Assembly: GCA_016649455.1 (NCBI GenBank)
Contig: JAENXO010000023.1
Coordinates: forward strand, 1 to 13,297
Direction: 5' to 3'
DNA from: Gemmatimonadota bacterium
GTDB taxonomy: Bacteria; Gemmatimonadota; Gemmatimonadetes; Palauibacterales; Palauibacteraceae
DNA: 13,297 nt
The notes beneath the pieces are model-generated. The model searched no databases. It saw only the letters and a list, made by a program, of their open reading frames with translations, and was not told the DNA's origin. The stretch's first letter is position 1. The number at the start of each line of letters is the position of its first letter. This document shows, piece after piece, positions 1-6,367 of the stretch. Made by a program: the position numbers and the translations under genes.

Positions 1-246
1 GACGTCACCGAATGACGTGTCGTCCCACATGACGTGGATGATATTGGGCGGCGTGCCGTACTCGGCGCGCAGCTCCGCCAGCCTGGCGTCGAGCGTGGCA
101 TCCTCGGCCATCCATACCTGTCGGTTCTGAGCTTCGAGGATGTAGTACTCGGCGTCATGAACGATCTGCTGCGCACCCGCGCGCGGTACGACCGCGAGAC
201 CAACCAGCAGCCACAGGGCTGCTCCCAGCTTCATTGTCCGGCCCAT
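1..246 (-). CDS. Secreted sulfatase (arylsulfatase family), N-terminal fragment
   Basis: This is the 5' part of a gene that runs off the left edge of the window. The protein starts with a basic, hydrophobic signal peptide ending near an AGA-QQ cleavage site. After about 40 residues it enters NIIHVMWDDTSFGDV, the classic first strand of the sulfatase/alkaline phosphatase fold, in which the paired Asp residues bind the catalytic calcium. Sulfatases hydrolyse sulfate esters, often on polysaccharides, and this one should act outside the cytoplasm. The formylglycine motif (C/S-x-P-x-R) lies beyond the window, so activity and substrate cannot be judged. AGGAGG at 253-258 sits 6 nt from the ATG at 246. 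An ATG at 249 is also in frame but is closer to the ribosome-binding site than usual. The gene is divergent from an AraC-type regulator, which may control it (inference). Confidence 0.82.
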   Translation of the reverse strand, partial: MGRTMKLGAALWLLVGLAVVPRAGAQQIVHDAEYYILEAQNRQVWMAEDATLDARLAELRAEYGTPPNIIHVMWDDTSFGDV

Positions 247-249
247 CAT

Positions 250-460
250 TTTCCTCCTGTGATCACACGATTGACTCCAGTACATCATCTTCGCCTCACC
301 CGAAACGGCCTGCTGTGCCCAGCCTACTTCTATTACCGGCCCCGCAGGAAGGATCCGGAACCTGGGTAGTTTGTAATCTGACAAGTATACTCCCATTCTG
401 TGATGTCCGTATCAAATACTCGCAAACACGCACGAGACCCGGTTGACCGCAGTCCACAGG
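250..460. promoter_or_regulatory. Divergent intergenic region between sulfatase and AraC-type regulator
   Basis: About 210 bases separate the two divergent starts and should hold both promoters. The section around 360-430 is richer in A+T than its surroundings. It contains the self-complementary octamer AGTATACT at 384-391, so a TATACT -10-like hexamer can be read on either strand. On the minus strand TTGATA lies upstream of it, but the 20-nt gap is longer than ideal. No clear direct repeats of the AraC-operator kind were found by eye. The specific promoter reading is weak. Confidence 0.3.
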
Positions 461-1414
461 ATGTACGCAGAACTCGAGGGCTTCGACCAGGTCGCGGCTG
501 CGGCAGCGGCCTGGGACGTCGACTTCCGACTGCTTGGAACCGGGAACGGGTCCGGGGTGATCGAGGCGATCGCGACCCGTCAGGCCGTGGTTCAGCGGAA
601 CCGACTCGGCTGGAACCTGCACCAGCGTGGGACCGCACCGCGTGGGTTCAGGACTTTCGGCATCGGCGCTGACGGAAATCAGCGTCTTCACTGGAATGGA
701 CACACAGTCGAAAGTGACTGGATTCTGTCTTTCCCCCCCGACGGCAGCTTTGATTCGGTGTCAGGCGAGACGTTTCACTTCTACGCCCTGTCATTCGACG
801 AAGAACTGGTCCAGAGCACGGCCCGGCTGCTCGGGCTGCAGCCGGTTGGCGACCTGCTGCCGGCTGCTGGCACCCCACGGCAATCTGCCGAGTCGGTGCG
901 TTGTATTCGGCGGACCCTGCAGAGCATCGTCCGGTCCTCTCGTCAAGCCCAGGTCTCCGGTTCGAATGAGCACCTGGGGATCGCGCGGGTCATCGAGTGG
1001 GATCTTCTATCGCAGATCCTGAGAGGTCTGGCGGCCAGCCGGCCGGCGGAACGATCCAGGGCCCACTTTCGCTCACTCGCCCTGCGGCGGTGCACGGATT
1101 TCATCGAGCAGGCGGCTGGGCAGTCGATCACCTTACGGGAGTTGTGCGAAGTGTCTGGCGCGAGTTGGCGCACGCTCGACTACGCCTTCAAGGAGAAGTA
1201 TGGGCTGGCTCCGAAGGCGTATCTGAGGGCACGCCGGCTCAACGCTGTCCGCGCCGAGCTGCGCGACCTGGCCCGGGAAGATGAGACCATCGCCAGGGTG
1301 GCCGGAAGGTGGGGGTTCTGGCACATGAGCCAGTTCGCGGTGGACTATCGGAAGCTGTTCGGCGAGCTCCCATCCGACACGCTGCGAGGGCGGGAGCGCT
1401 CGACCCTGCCCTGA
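461..1414 (+). CDS. AraC-family transcriptional regulator, EutR-like
   Basis: A one-component DNA-binding regulator. The C-terminal third carries the two helix-turn-helix units of the AraC family: TLRELCEVSGASWRTLDYAF, then IARVAGRWGFWHMSQFAVDY, followed by KLFGELPSDTL. The GFWHxxxFxxDYrxLFGexPSxTL ending is typical of the EutR-type subfamily. The N-terminal ~200 residues (WDVDFRLLGTG onward) would be the sensing and dimerisation part; the ligand is unknown. An in-frame TTG at 443 would add six residues. I prefer the ATG at 461, although neither start has a strong ribosome-binding site. A run of seven C (733-739) lies within the coding region. The gene is divergent from the sulfatase and is followed 98 nt later by the ligand-gated channel gene on the same strand, so either could be its target (inference). 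Confidence 0.85.
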   Translation: MYAELEGFDQVAAAAAAWDVDFRLLGTGNGSGVIEAIATRQAVVQRNRLGWNLHQRGTAPRGFRTFGIGADGNQRLHWNGHTVESDWILSFPPDGSFDSVSGETFHFYALSFDEELVQSTARLLGLQPVGDLLPAAGTPRQSAESVRCIRRTLQSIVRSSRQAQVSGSNEHLGIARVIEWDLLSQILRGLAASRPAERSRAHFRSLALRRCTDFIEQAAGQSITLRELCEVSGASWRTLDYAFKEKYGLAPKAYLRARRLNAVRAELRDLAREDETIARVAGRWGFWHMSQFAVDYRKLFGELPSDTLRGRERSTLP

Positions 1415-1512
1415 GAAGTCTCCTGGAATCGTGGATTGCCGCTTCCTCCCCGTATACGTTGTGCCCCGTCAATAGCCTGTCCGATTCTTCTCGAACGAGC
1501 AGTGAAGCTGAC

Positions 1513-2502
1513 ATGCCCATGGGAACCAATGGCGTTCGCGCCGTGACGATACTCCTGGTCGGCCTCCTGGCCGCATCGCCTATTGCAGCGCAGGAATCAA
1601 CCGAGACATCGCGCGAGGTCAAGATCGGCCTCGTCGTGACGGACGTGATCGGAGTCAACGGAGCCGAGCAGTCGTTCACGGCGGACGTATTCATGGTGGC
1701 GAGCTGGCAGAATCCTGATCTCGCGGGCGGCGAGAGCAGGCGGACTCTGGACCTCGACGACGTCTGGCACCCGACTCTGCTCATTATCAACCGGCGCTCG
1801 GTCACTGAGTCTCTGCCCACCGAAGTGACGGTGCTGCCGGACGGTACCGTCACATACCTGCAGAGATACACGGGTCAGTTCTCTGCCCCGATGGATCTGC
1901 GCGAGTTCCCGAGAGACCGGCAGGAGTTCTTCGTGCATCTTGTGGCCCCCGCCGTTTCGGGGCCGAACGTCACACTGGTGCCGGACGAATCGATCGTGTC
2001 GCTCCGCTCCGAACAGCTCTCGATCAGCGACTGGAAGGTCGGTGAGGCCGTCCTCGAGGTGGCAGAGTTCCAGGTCGCCCCGGGTGCGCCCGCGCATCCC
2101 GGGGTCAAGCTGAGCTTCCCGGCGAGCCGCCTGGTGACGTACTACGTGATCCAGGTGCTCATTCCGCTCGTGGCGATCGTGATGATGGCCTACGCCGTCT
2201 TCTGGGTCGCACCAGCCGTGGTCGCGACGCGGGTGGGCGTTGTCGTGACGACCATGCTGACGCTCATCGCCTACCGCTTCATGCTGGCGAACCACGTTCC
2301 TCGTCTCCCGTACCTGACCCGGCTCGACTGGTTCATGCTGGGAGCGACAGTGCTGGTGATCCTGACGCTGTTCACGATGGCCGGAACGGCCTATCTGATG
2401 AGCCGTGAGAAGGAGGCGCTCGTAGGGAAGATCGATCGCGCCGGGCGACTGCTGTACCCGATCCTGTTCGCGGGCTACTCGCTGTTCGTGTGGTTGAAGT
2501 AG
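1513..2502 (+). CDS. Bacterial pentameric ligand-gated ion channel (Cys-loop receptor homologue)
   Basis: The predicted protein is 329 aa, about the size of the bacterial channels GLIC and ELIC. A signal peptide ends near IAA-QES (residue 26). Residues 27-205 form the beta-rich extracellular ligand-binding domain. Family marks there are W65, the W85-x-P87...N93 segment, and FPRDRQ at 132-137, which corresponds to the FPFDxQ motif of the Cys loop. No cysteine pair is present, as is usual for prokaryotic members. Four membrane helices follow: M1 about 208-231 (with the conserved proline in VLIPLV), M2 about 240-260, M3 about 271-294 and M4 about 309-327. The M3-M4 linker is short, as in other bacterial members. 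M2 has R-V-G then T-T-M-L-T and lacks the acidic ring of cation channels. The ATG at 1513 is chosen because it gives a proper signal peptide. The gene converges on a potassium channel gene. Confidence 0.9.
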   Translation: MPMGTNGVRAVTILLVGLLAASPIAAQESTETSREVKIGLVVTDVIGVNGAEQSFTADVFMVASWQNPDLAGGESRRTLDLDDVWHPTLLIINRRSVTESLPTEVTVLPDGTVTYLQRYTGQFSAPMDLREFPRDRQEFFVHLVAPAVSGPNVTLVPDESIVSLRSEQLSISDWKVGEAVLEVAEFQVAPGAPAHPGVKLSFPASRLVTYYVIQVLIPLVAIVMMAYAVFWVAPAVVATRVGVVVTTMLTLIAYRFMLANHVPRLPYLTRLDWFMLGATVLVILTLFTMAGTAYLMSREKEALVGKIDRAGRLLYPILFAGYSLFVWLK

Positions 2503-2540
2503 GGCTCCTCACCGATTGGTTCCAGAATGGCGCCCCCGCT

Positions 2541-3389
2541 TCACAGCTTCGTCCCGCAGTATTTGCAGTGACTCGCGTCCGCGTCGTGACCTTCAGCCGA
2601 GCAGGTCTGGCAGGATTGGGTCGAAAAAGTACTTCTGTCCAGCCGGTCCTCCCTGACGAGTTCCCTGGTCACGATGCCCGTCGGCACCGCGATGATCCCG
2701 TAACCCAGGATCATCACGCACATCGCCAGGAACTGTCCGAGCGGAGTGCCAGGCGCAATGTCACCGTATCCTACGGTCGTGAGCGTGACCACAGCCCAGT
2801 AGACCGCCCGCGGAATGCTGTCGAAGCCGTGCTCCGGCCCCTCGATCAGGTACATCAGGGAACCGACGATCACCACGACCATGAGCACGGCGAACAGGAA
2901 TACGAAGATCTTCTTCCACGAAGCGCGGAGAGCGTTGTTGAGCGTTCGCGCCTCGGACACGTACTGCACGAGCTTGAGCACCCGAAATACGCGAAGCAGG
3001 CGAAGTACCCGGACTACTGTCAGCGCCTGGGTTCCCGGCACCAGGACGCTGATGTAGGTAGGCAGGATGGCCAGCAGATCCACGATTCCGAAGAAGCTCG
3101 TCGCATAGGACAGCGGACGCTCGACGCACAGCAGCCTGAGGATGTACTCGATCGTGAACAGGATCGTGATCACCCATTCGGCCGCCCGAAGCCCGGAGCC
3201 ATATCGCAGTCGGATTTCGGGAACGCTCTCGAGACTCACGACGACGATGCTGATCAGGATCGTCAGGATGAGAACGACGTCGAACAGCTTCCCGGCCGGT
3301 GTGTCGGCCTCGAAGATGACCTCGTGAACCTTCGCTCTCCACCCGTGAAGGCGGGAAGGTTCTCCGGGAGGGGCCGTCTGATCGGTCAT
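2541..3389 (-). CDS. Voltage-gated potassium channel (6TM, TVGYGD filter) with C-terminal zinc ribbon
   Basis: A 282-aa inner-membrane channel subunit that should form tetramers. S1 is about residues 36-53, S2 about 67-88 and S3 about 97-117. S4 (123-141) carries R127, R130, R133, R136 and K139, one charge every third residue, as in voltage sensors. S5 is about 160-182. The pore helix and selectivity filter read TLTTVGYGD (202-210), the potassium signature. S6 is about 218-240 with the VPTGI segment. The tail ends in C260-x2-C263 and C275-x2-C278 before GTKL, a zinc-ribbon pattern. The gene begins 6 nt after the stop of the glycosyltransferase gene, so it is the third gene of a minus-strand operon. 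Its stop faces the ligand-gated channel's stop, 38 nt away. Family assignment is secure; gating voltage and physiological role are unknown. Confidence 0.94.
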   Translation of the reverse strand: MTDQTAPPGEPSRLHGWRAKVHEVIFEADTPAGKLFDVVLILTILISIVVVSLESVPEIRLRYGSGLRAAEWVITILFTIEYILRLLCVERPLSYATSFFGIVDLLAILPTYISVLVPGTQALTVVRVLRLLRVFRVLKLVQYVSEARTLNNALRASWKKIFVFLFAVLMVVVIVGSLMYLIEGPEHGFDSIPRAVYWAVVTLTTVGYGDIAPGTPLGQFLAMCVMILGYGIIAVPTGIVTRELVREDRLDRSTFSTQSCQTCSAEGHDADASHCKYCGTKL

Positions 3390-3395
3390 GCGATC

Positions 3396-4667
3396 TCAGC
3401 CCACCCAGTTTCTGGAAAAGAACAACGCGCTGAACAACAGCCAGAGGAAGAAGGAACTCAGCAATAACCCACGCCGGAAGATCCGCAGATTCCTCGTGAC
3501 CAGGCCGAGCAGCAGGAAGGCCGGGAACAGCGGGAGGACATACCTCGCGGCGCTATACAGTGGCAGCACGGACGACGCTGCGAGTAGCAGGAAGAACAAT
3601 ATCCCGGCCATGTACAGACCGAAGGACATTCCGAAGCGCCTGAATACGAGGGGCGTTGCTACCAACATCCCGACGGCGCTCGCGAAGTCTATCCACAGGA
3701 GCGGCAGCTGATCGGCCCTGCCCGTCCCGCCGAGGAACAGAGTGTTCGCCGCCGTGACGAGGTCCTGCCCGGGCACACCGGGCGTGCGCGCCCAGTACAT
3801 GCCGAATGTCTCGTCGAGCGGAGGGAAGCCCAGCTTCCGGCGGAACAGAAGGAATCCCGCCGTGGCAACTATGGGAAGAGCAGCGGCGGCCAGGGCAAGA
3901 AACATCTTCCCCGTGTCGAATCGGTCACCAACCAGCAAACCGTCCTTCCGGCTCTCTTTCCAGCGGACGTACGCCTCCCATGCAATCGGAAGGGCCAGGC
4001 ACCACCCGGTGAGTCGGGTAAGCGAGGCCAAGGCGCCAAGAATGCCGGCACGGCCGAACCGACCGCCGCGTGCCGAGACGAACGACGCGAGGGCGAGAAA
4101 GATGAACAGAGACTCACTGTACCCGGCAAACAGGAAGAAGCCGGTCGGAAAGAGGGCGAAATAGAGCACGGCGTGACGCGCACCAGCATTCCCGAGTTCC
4201 AGCACTGCGAGGCCGTGAAACAGGAAGAACAACCCGAACGAGGCCAGCGTCGCCACTGCGAGGGCGGCGAACATCCGGGCCGTTGCCCCCCCCCCAAACG
4301 GTGCAGCACCGACCCGGATCAGGGCGGGATACAGCGGAGGATAATGCGAATCGTCAGGCGCCACGTATCCCTCGCGCGCGATTCGAACATACCTCTGCGT
4401 ATCAAACCGTTGCCACGGGCCGAGCAGCAGACCGGCCACTCCCCCGTCGATTCGTGGCGCGCCGAGATATGGACTCCCGATGGCGTCCGCGGGCTCCGCT
4501 GGAGGGCGGACCTGCGGGACTACGGCTGCCCAGACACCGAGGATGACCCGGGCCGCCACGACGATGATAAGTGCTACCAGCGCACTTTCCCGGACTGACG
4601 CCCGCGCCGCGCCGGGCAGCCGGGCTCTCCTGTTTCCGGCCGTGATTCGTTCTCGGGGAATTCTCAT
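3396..4667 (-). CDS. PIG-V-like multi-pass membrane glycosyltransferase (mannosyltransferase family)
   Basis: The predicted protein is 423 aa, with about ten hydrophobic spans and a large periplasmic loop between the first two. That loop has FDTQRY (D89) and later HYPPLYPALI, matching the (W)D-x2-Y...FPxYP pattern of PIG-V-like mannosyltransferases and related GT-C enzymes that use polyprenyl-phosphate sugars. In GT-C enzymes the loop Asp is commonly catalytic. The sugar and acceptor cannot be read from sequence. The start at 4667 overlaps the stop of the upstream NTF2-like gene as ATGA, implying translational coupling. An upstream in-frame start at 4709 would overlap 46 nt and is less likely. 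The coding strand has a run of ten G (4286-4295, as C on the plus strand) encoding the glycines after F124, where slippage would truncate the protein. The current frame is intact. Confidence 0.8.
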   Translation of the reverse strand: MRIPRERITAGNRRARLPGAARASVRESALVALIIVVAARVILGVWAAVVPQVRPPAEPADAIGSPYLGAPRIDGGVAGLLLGPWQRFDTQRYVRIAREGYVAPDDSHYPPLYPALIRVGAAPFGGGATARMFAALAVATLASFGLFFLFHGLAVLELGNAGARHAVLYFALFPTGFFLFAGYSESLFIFLALASFVSARGGRFGRAGILGALASLTRLTGWCLALPIAWEAYVRWKESRKDGLLVGDRFDTGKMFLALAAAALPIVATAGFLLFRRKLGFPPLDETFGMYWARTPGVPGQDLVTAANTLFLGGTGRADQLPLLWIDFASAVGMLVATPLVFRRFGMSFGLYMAGILFFLLLAASSVLPLYSAARYVLPLFPAFLLLGLVTRNLRIFRRGLLLSSFFLWLLFSALFFSRNWVG

Positions 4668-5134
4668 CCGCGCGGCGACATCTCCCACAGCACGTTCACG
4701 ATCTTCCACTCCCCGTCCACCTGCGCGATGTGCATGTAGTCGACCCAGACACCCGCCACGATCTTTACGGAGGCCATGCCGCCATAGATGTCGAGGATCG
4801 TCACGTCGGATGTCTTCTGCTCATCCGGCATCTGTTTCCCGCCGCCCCCAGCCGTCATCTGAACCAGTTGGTCGGCGGTCATTTCCTGCAGCGTCTCTGC
4901 TTCACCCGGCTTCCGCTGGACGATCCGCTTCTTGAGATCGGTGTGAAGAGCACGCTCCATGCGTGCCGCGTCACCGGTGTAGAACCCCTCGATGTAGTCC
5001 AGTGCGGTGGCGCGGATCGCCGCCGAATCCGCAGCCGTCTGGGCGCTGGCGACGTCCGGCGTGGCAAGGCCGACGGTCAGCAGCATGGCAAGCAATGCGG
5101 TGACGGTCGACTGCAGAACGAATCTGGTGTGCAT
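4664..5134 (-). CDS. Secreted NTF2-like / putative lumazine-binding family protein
   Basis: A 156-aa protein with a signal peptide ending near ASA-QTA (residue 31). The rest is an NTF2-like cone fold of the putative lumazine-binding type: AIRATALDYIEGFYTGDAAR with ALHTDL, then VKIVAGVWVDYMHIAQVDGE and KIVNVLWEM at the end. Members are usually small exported proteins of unknown role; lumazine binding is a family label, not something shown here. AAGGAGG at 5140-5146, 5 nt before the ATG, fixes the start. It is the first gene of the operon with the glycosyltransferase and the potassium channel, sharing an ATGA overlap with the former. Confidence 0.85.
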   Translation of the reverse strand: MHTRFVLQSTVTALLAMLLTVGLATPDVASAQTAADSAAIRATALDYIEGFYTGDAARMERALHTDLKKRIVQRKPGEAETLQEMTADQLVQMTAGGGGKQMPDEQKTSDVTILDIYGGMASVKIVAGVWVDYMHIAQVDGEWKIVNVLWEMSPRG

Positions 5135-5185
5135 CGTTCCCTCCTTCGGATATTCGAACTCGTGGTCCGGAGATCGAACTGCGGG

Positions 5186-5213
5186 TTTGCAGCCTCGGGA
5201 TCACCGGGATACT
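5186..5213 (+). promoter_or_regulatory. Possible sigma-70 promoter for the FKBP gene
   Basis: TTTGCA (5186-5191) and GATACT (5208-5213) each match four of six consensus bases and are separated by 16 nt. This would place the transcript start near 5220, about 50 nt before the FKBP ATG. The 135-nt gap 5135-5269 must also hold the promoter of the divergent NTF2-like operon, for which I see no convincing boxes. This is a pattern match only. Confidence 0.28.
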
Positions 5214-5269
5214 CTCTCGGGTGCCAGACAACGGACGAACCTCAAAAACAACATGCGCAGGAGCACATA

Positions 5270-5698
5270 ATGGCTGCAGCGGTAATCGGCGACACGGTGA
5301 AAGTCCACTACACCGGAAGCCTCGACGACGACTTCATCTTCGACAGTTCCCGAGACCGGGAGCCCTTGCAATTCACTATCGGCACGGGCCAGGTGATCCC
5401 GGGGTTCGAGGAAGCGGTGATCGGCCTCGAGCCCGGAGCGACTGCCCGAACGCACATCCCAGCGGAACAGGCCTATGGTCCCAAGATCGAGGAGCTTCGG
5501 ATCTCCGTAGAGCGATCTCAATTACCGGCTGGACTCGAAGTCCAGTTGGGGGACCAGCTGCAGATGCAGACGCAGGACGGGCAGACGGTCCCGGTCGAGG
5601 TCGTCGAGCTCGCTGACGAGAGCGTCGTCGTGGATGCCAATCATCCGCTCGCCGGTAAGGCCCTCACGTTCGAGATCGAGCTAGTCGAGGTCGCCTGA
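5270..5698 (+). CDS. FKBP-type peptidyl-prolyl cis-trans isomerase, SlyD-like
   Basis: A 142-aa cytoplasmic prolyl isomerase and chaperone. The FKBP half-domain shows VKVHYTGSLDD (Y14), FDSS (D25), QFTIGTGQVIPGFEEAV (35-50) with the active-site V42-I43, and AYG at 68-70. From about residue 71 to 122 it carries the insert-in-flap chaperone domain of SlyD-type proteins (EELRISVERSQLP ... DANHPLAGK). It then closes with LTFEIELVEV. The His/Cys-rich metal-binding tail of E. coli SlyD is missing: the protein stops right after the FKBP fold, as in short SlyD forms. AGGAG at 5259-5263, 6 nt before the ATG, sets the start. No signal peptide is visible. It is divergent from the NTF2-like operon and convergent with the DUF1579 gene. 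Confidence 0.93.
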   Translation: MAAAVIGDTVKVHYTGSLDDDFIFDSSRDREPLQFTIGTGQVIPGFEEAVIGLEPGATARTHIPAEQAYGPKIEELRISVERSQLPAGLEVQLGDQLQMQTQDGQTVPVEVVELADESVVVDANHPLAGKALTFEIELVEVA

Positions 5699-5709
5699 CG
5701 TACGGCGCG

Positions 5710-5738
5710 CCTGCGGGCGGGCTCAGCCCTCCCGCAGG
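5710..5738. terminator. GC-rich stem-loop between convergent FKBP and DUF1579 genes
   Basis: CCTGCGGG (5710-5717) pairs with CCCGCAGG (5731-5738). After a C/T mismatch, GGG (5719-5721) pairs with CCC (5727-5729) around a CTCAG loop. The stem starts 12 nt after the FKBP stop and contains the stop codon of the convergent DUF1579 gene. No U-tract follows on either strand, so an intrinsic terminator is not proven. It may only block the 3' end of either transcript. Confidence 0.35.
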
Positions 5739-6187
5739 TACTCCCCCTCCATCAGCGGCTCCCACTTTTCTCCGTCGGGAGACGCCTCCATCAGGTAGCT
5801 GTAGCGCCCCTGCTCACCGAAGTCCCACACGGCTCGGATCCAGCCCTGCGGATCCTGGCTCACGAGCGTAAGCACGTCTCCTTCCAGGTCACCATAAAAT
5901 TCATTCGGTGGCATTCCCATCGAATCGAACCACAGCAGGACGTACCGCTCGGCCATGGCGTCCCAGCGGAGAACCGCGTGCCCGACGAGCGCGGTCTTGC
6001 CGTTACGCTCCTGTTCGTAGTCGTGAATGAGAACGAAACCTCCGAGTGCGATGCGATTCCGAACCCTGCCGACCGCATTGCCACCCCTGGGGTCCCACGG
6101 GCTGGGGTAGACCCGTTCCTCACCCCGCCAGAAACCCACCAGCTTTTCGAGCTTGAAATGCGCGGCTCCGGGAGTCGGCATCTCCAT
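5723..6187 (-). CDS. DUF1579 family protein
   Basis: The predicted protein is 154 aa. It opens with HFKLEKLVGFWRGEERVYPS, then shows GRVRNRIALGGFVLIHDYEQ, an HAVLRWD segment, LLWFDSMGMPPNEFYG and DGEKWEPLMEGEY. The first residues (L..L.G.W.G.E) and the later F..DYEQ and G...WD segments are the marks of DUF1579, a lipocalin-like beta-barrel family whose biochemical role is not established. No signal peptide is present, so it is probably cytoplasmic. A reading frame upstream to 6349 exists, but AGGAG (6196-6200), 8 nt before the ATG at 6187, and the start of family similarity both favour the shorter form. Confidence 0.83.
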   Translation of the reverse strand: MEMPTPGAAHFKLEKLVGFWRGEERVYPSPWDPRGGNAVGRVRNRIALGGFVLIHDYEQERNGKTALVGHAVLRWDAMAERYVLLWFDSMGMPPNEFYGDLEGDVLTLVSQDPQGWIRAVWDFGEQGRYSYLMEASPDGEKWEPLMEGEYLREG

Positions 6188-6367
6188 TGTCAATTCTCCT
6201 GCCTGCGAGCCTTCACTCGTCGGAGACGGCTCCGCGAACCGGATGCCGGACTCGAGCGAGTGGCCGACCATTATCTGGCCGGCTCCGCTTGGCGCCTGCA
6301 CGGCACCGTTGCGTAAACTGAAAGATCGGGCGAATACGAGGTCCACCACAAGGGAGGACGGAAGACA

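Noticed and set aside
371..391. TTGTAA and TATACT on the plus strand as a promoter for the AraC-type gene
   Set aside because: The two hexamers are only 9 nt apart, too close for a sigma-70 promoter.
1309..1512. Upstream extension of the ligand-gated channel frame into the AraC gene
   Set aside because: It would bury the signal peptide in the middle of the protein. The ATG at 1513 places it at the N-terminus.
2490..3467. A 325-codon open frame on the plus strand across the potassium channel gene
   Set aside because: It is antisense to a protein with an unmistakable voltage sensor and filter. Its product is rich in Asp, Arg, His and Gln without any domain, as expected of a shadow in GC-rich DNA.
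4730..5269. Upstream extension of the FKBP reading frame, which would make a 322-aa protein
   Set aside because: The extension is antisense to the NTF2-like gene, while a good ribosome-binding site and the FKBP homology both begin at 5270.
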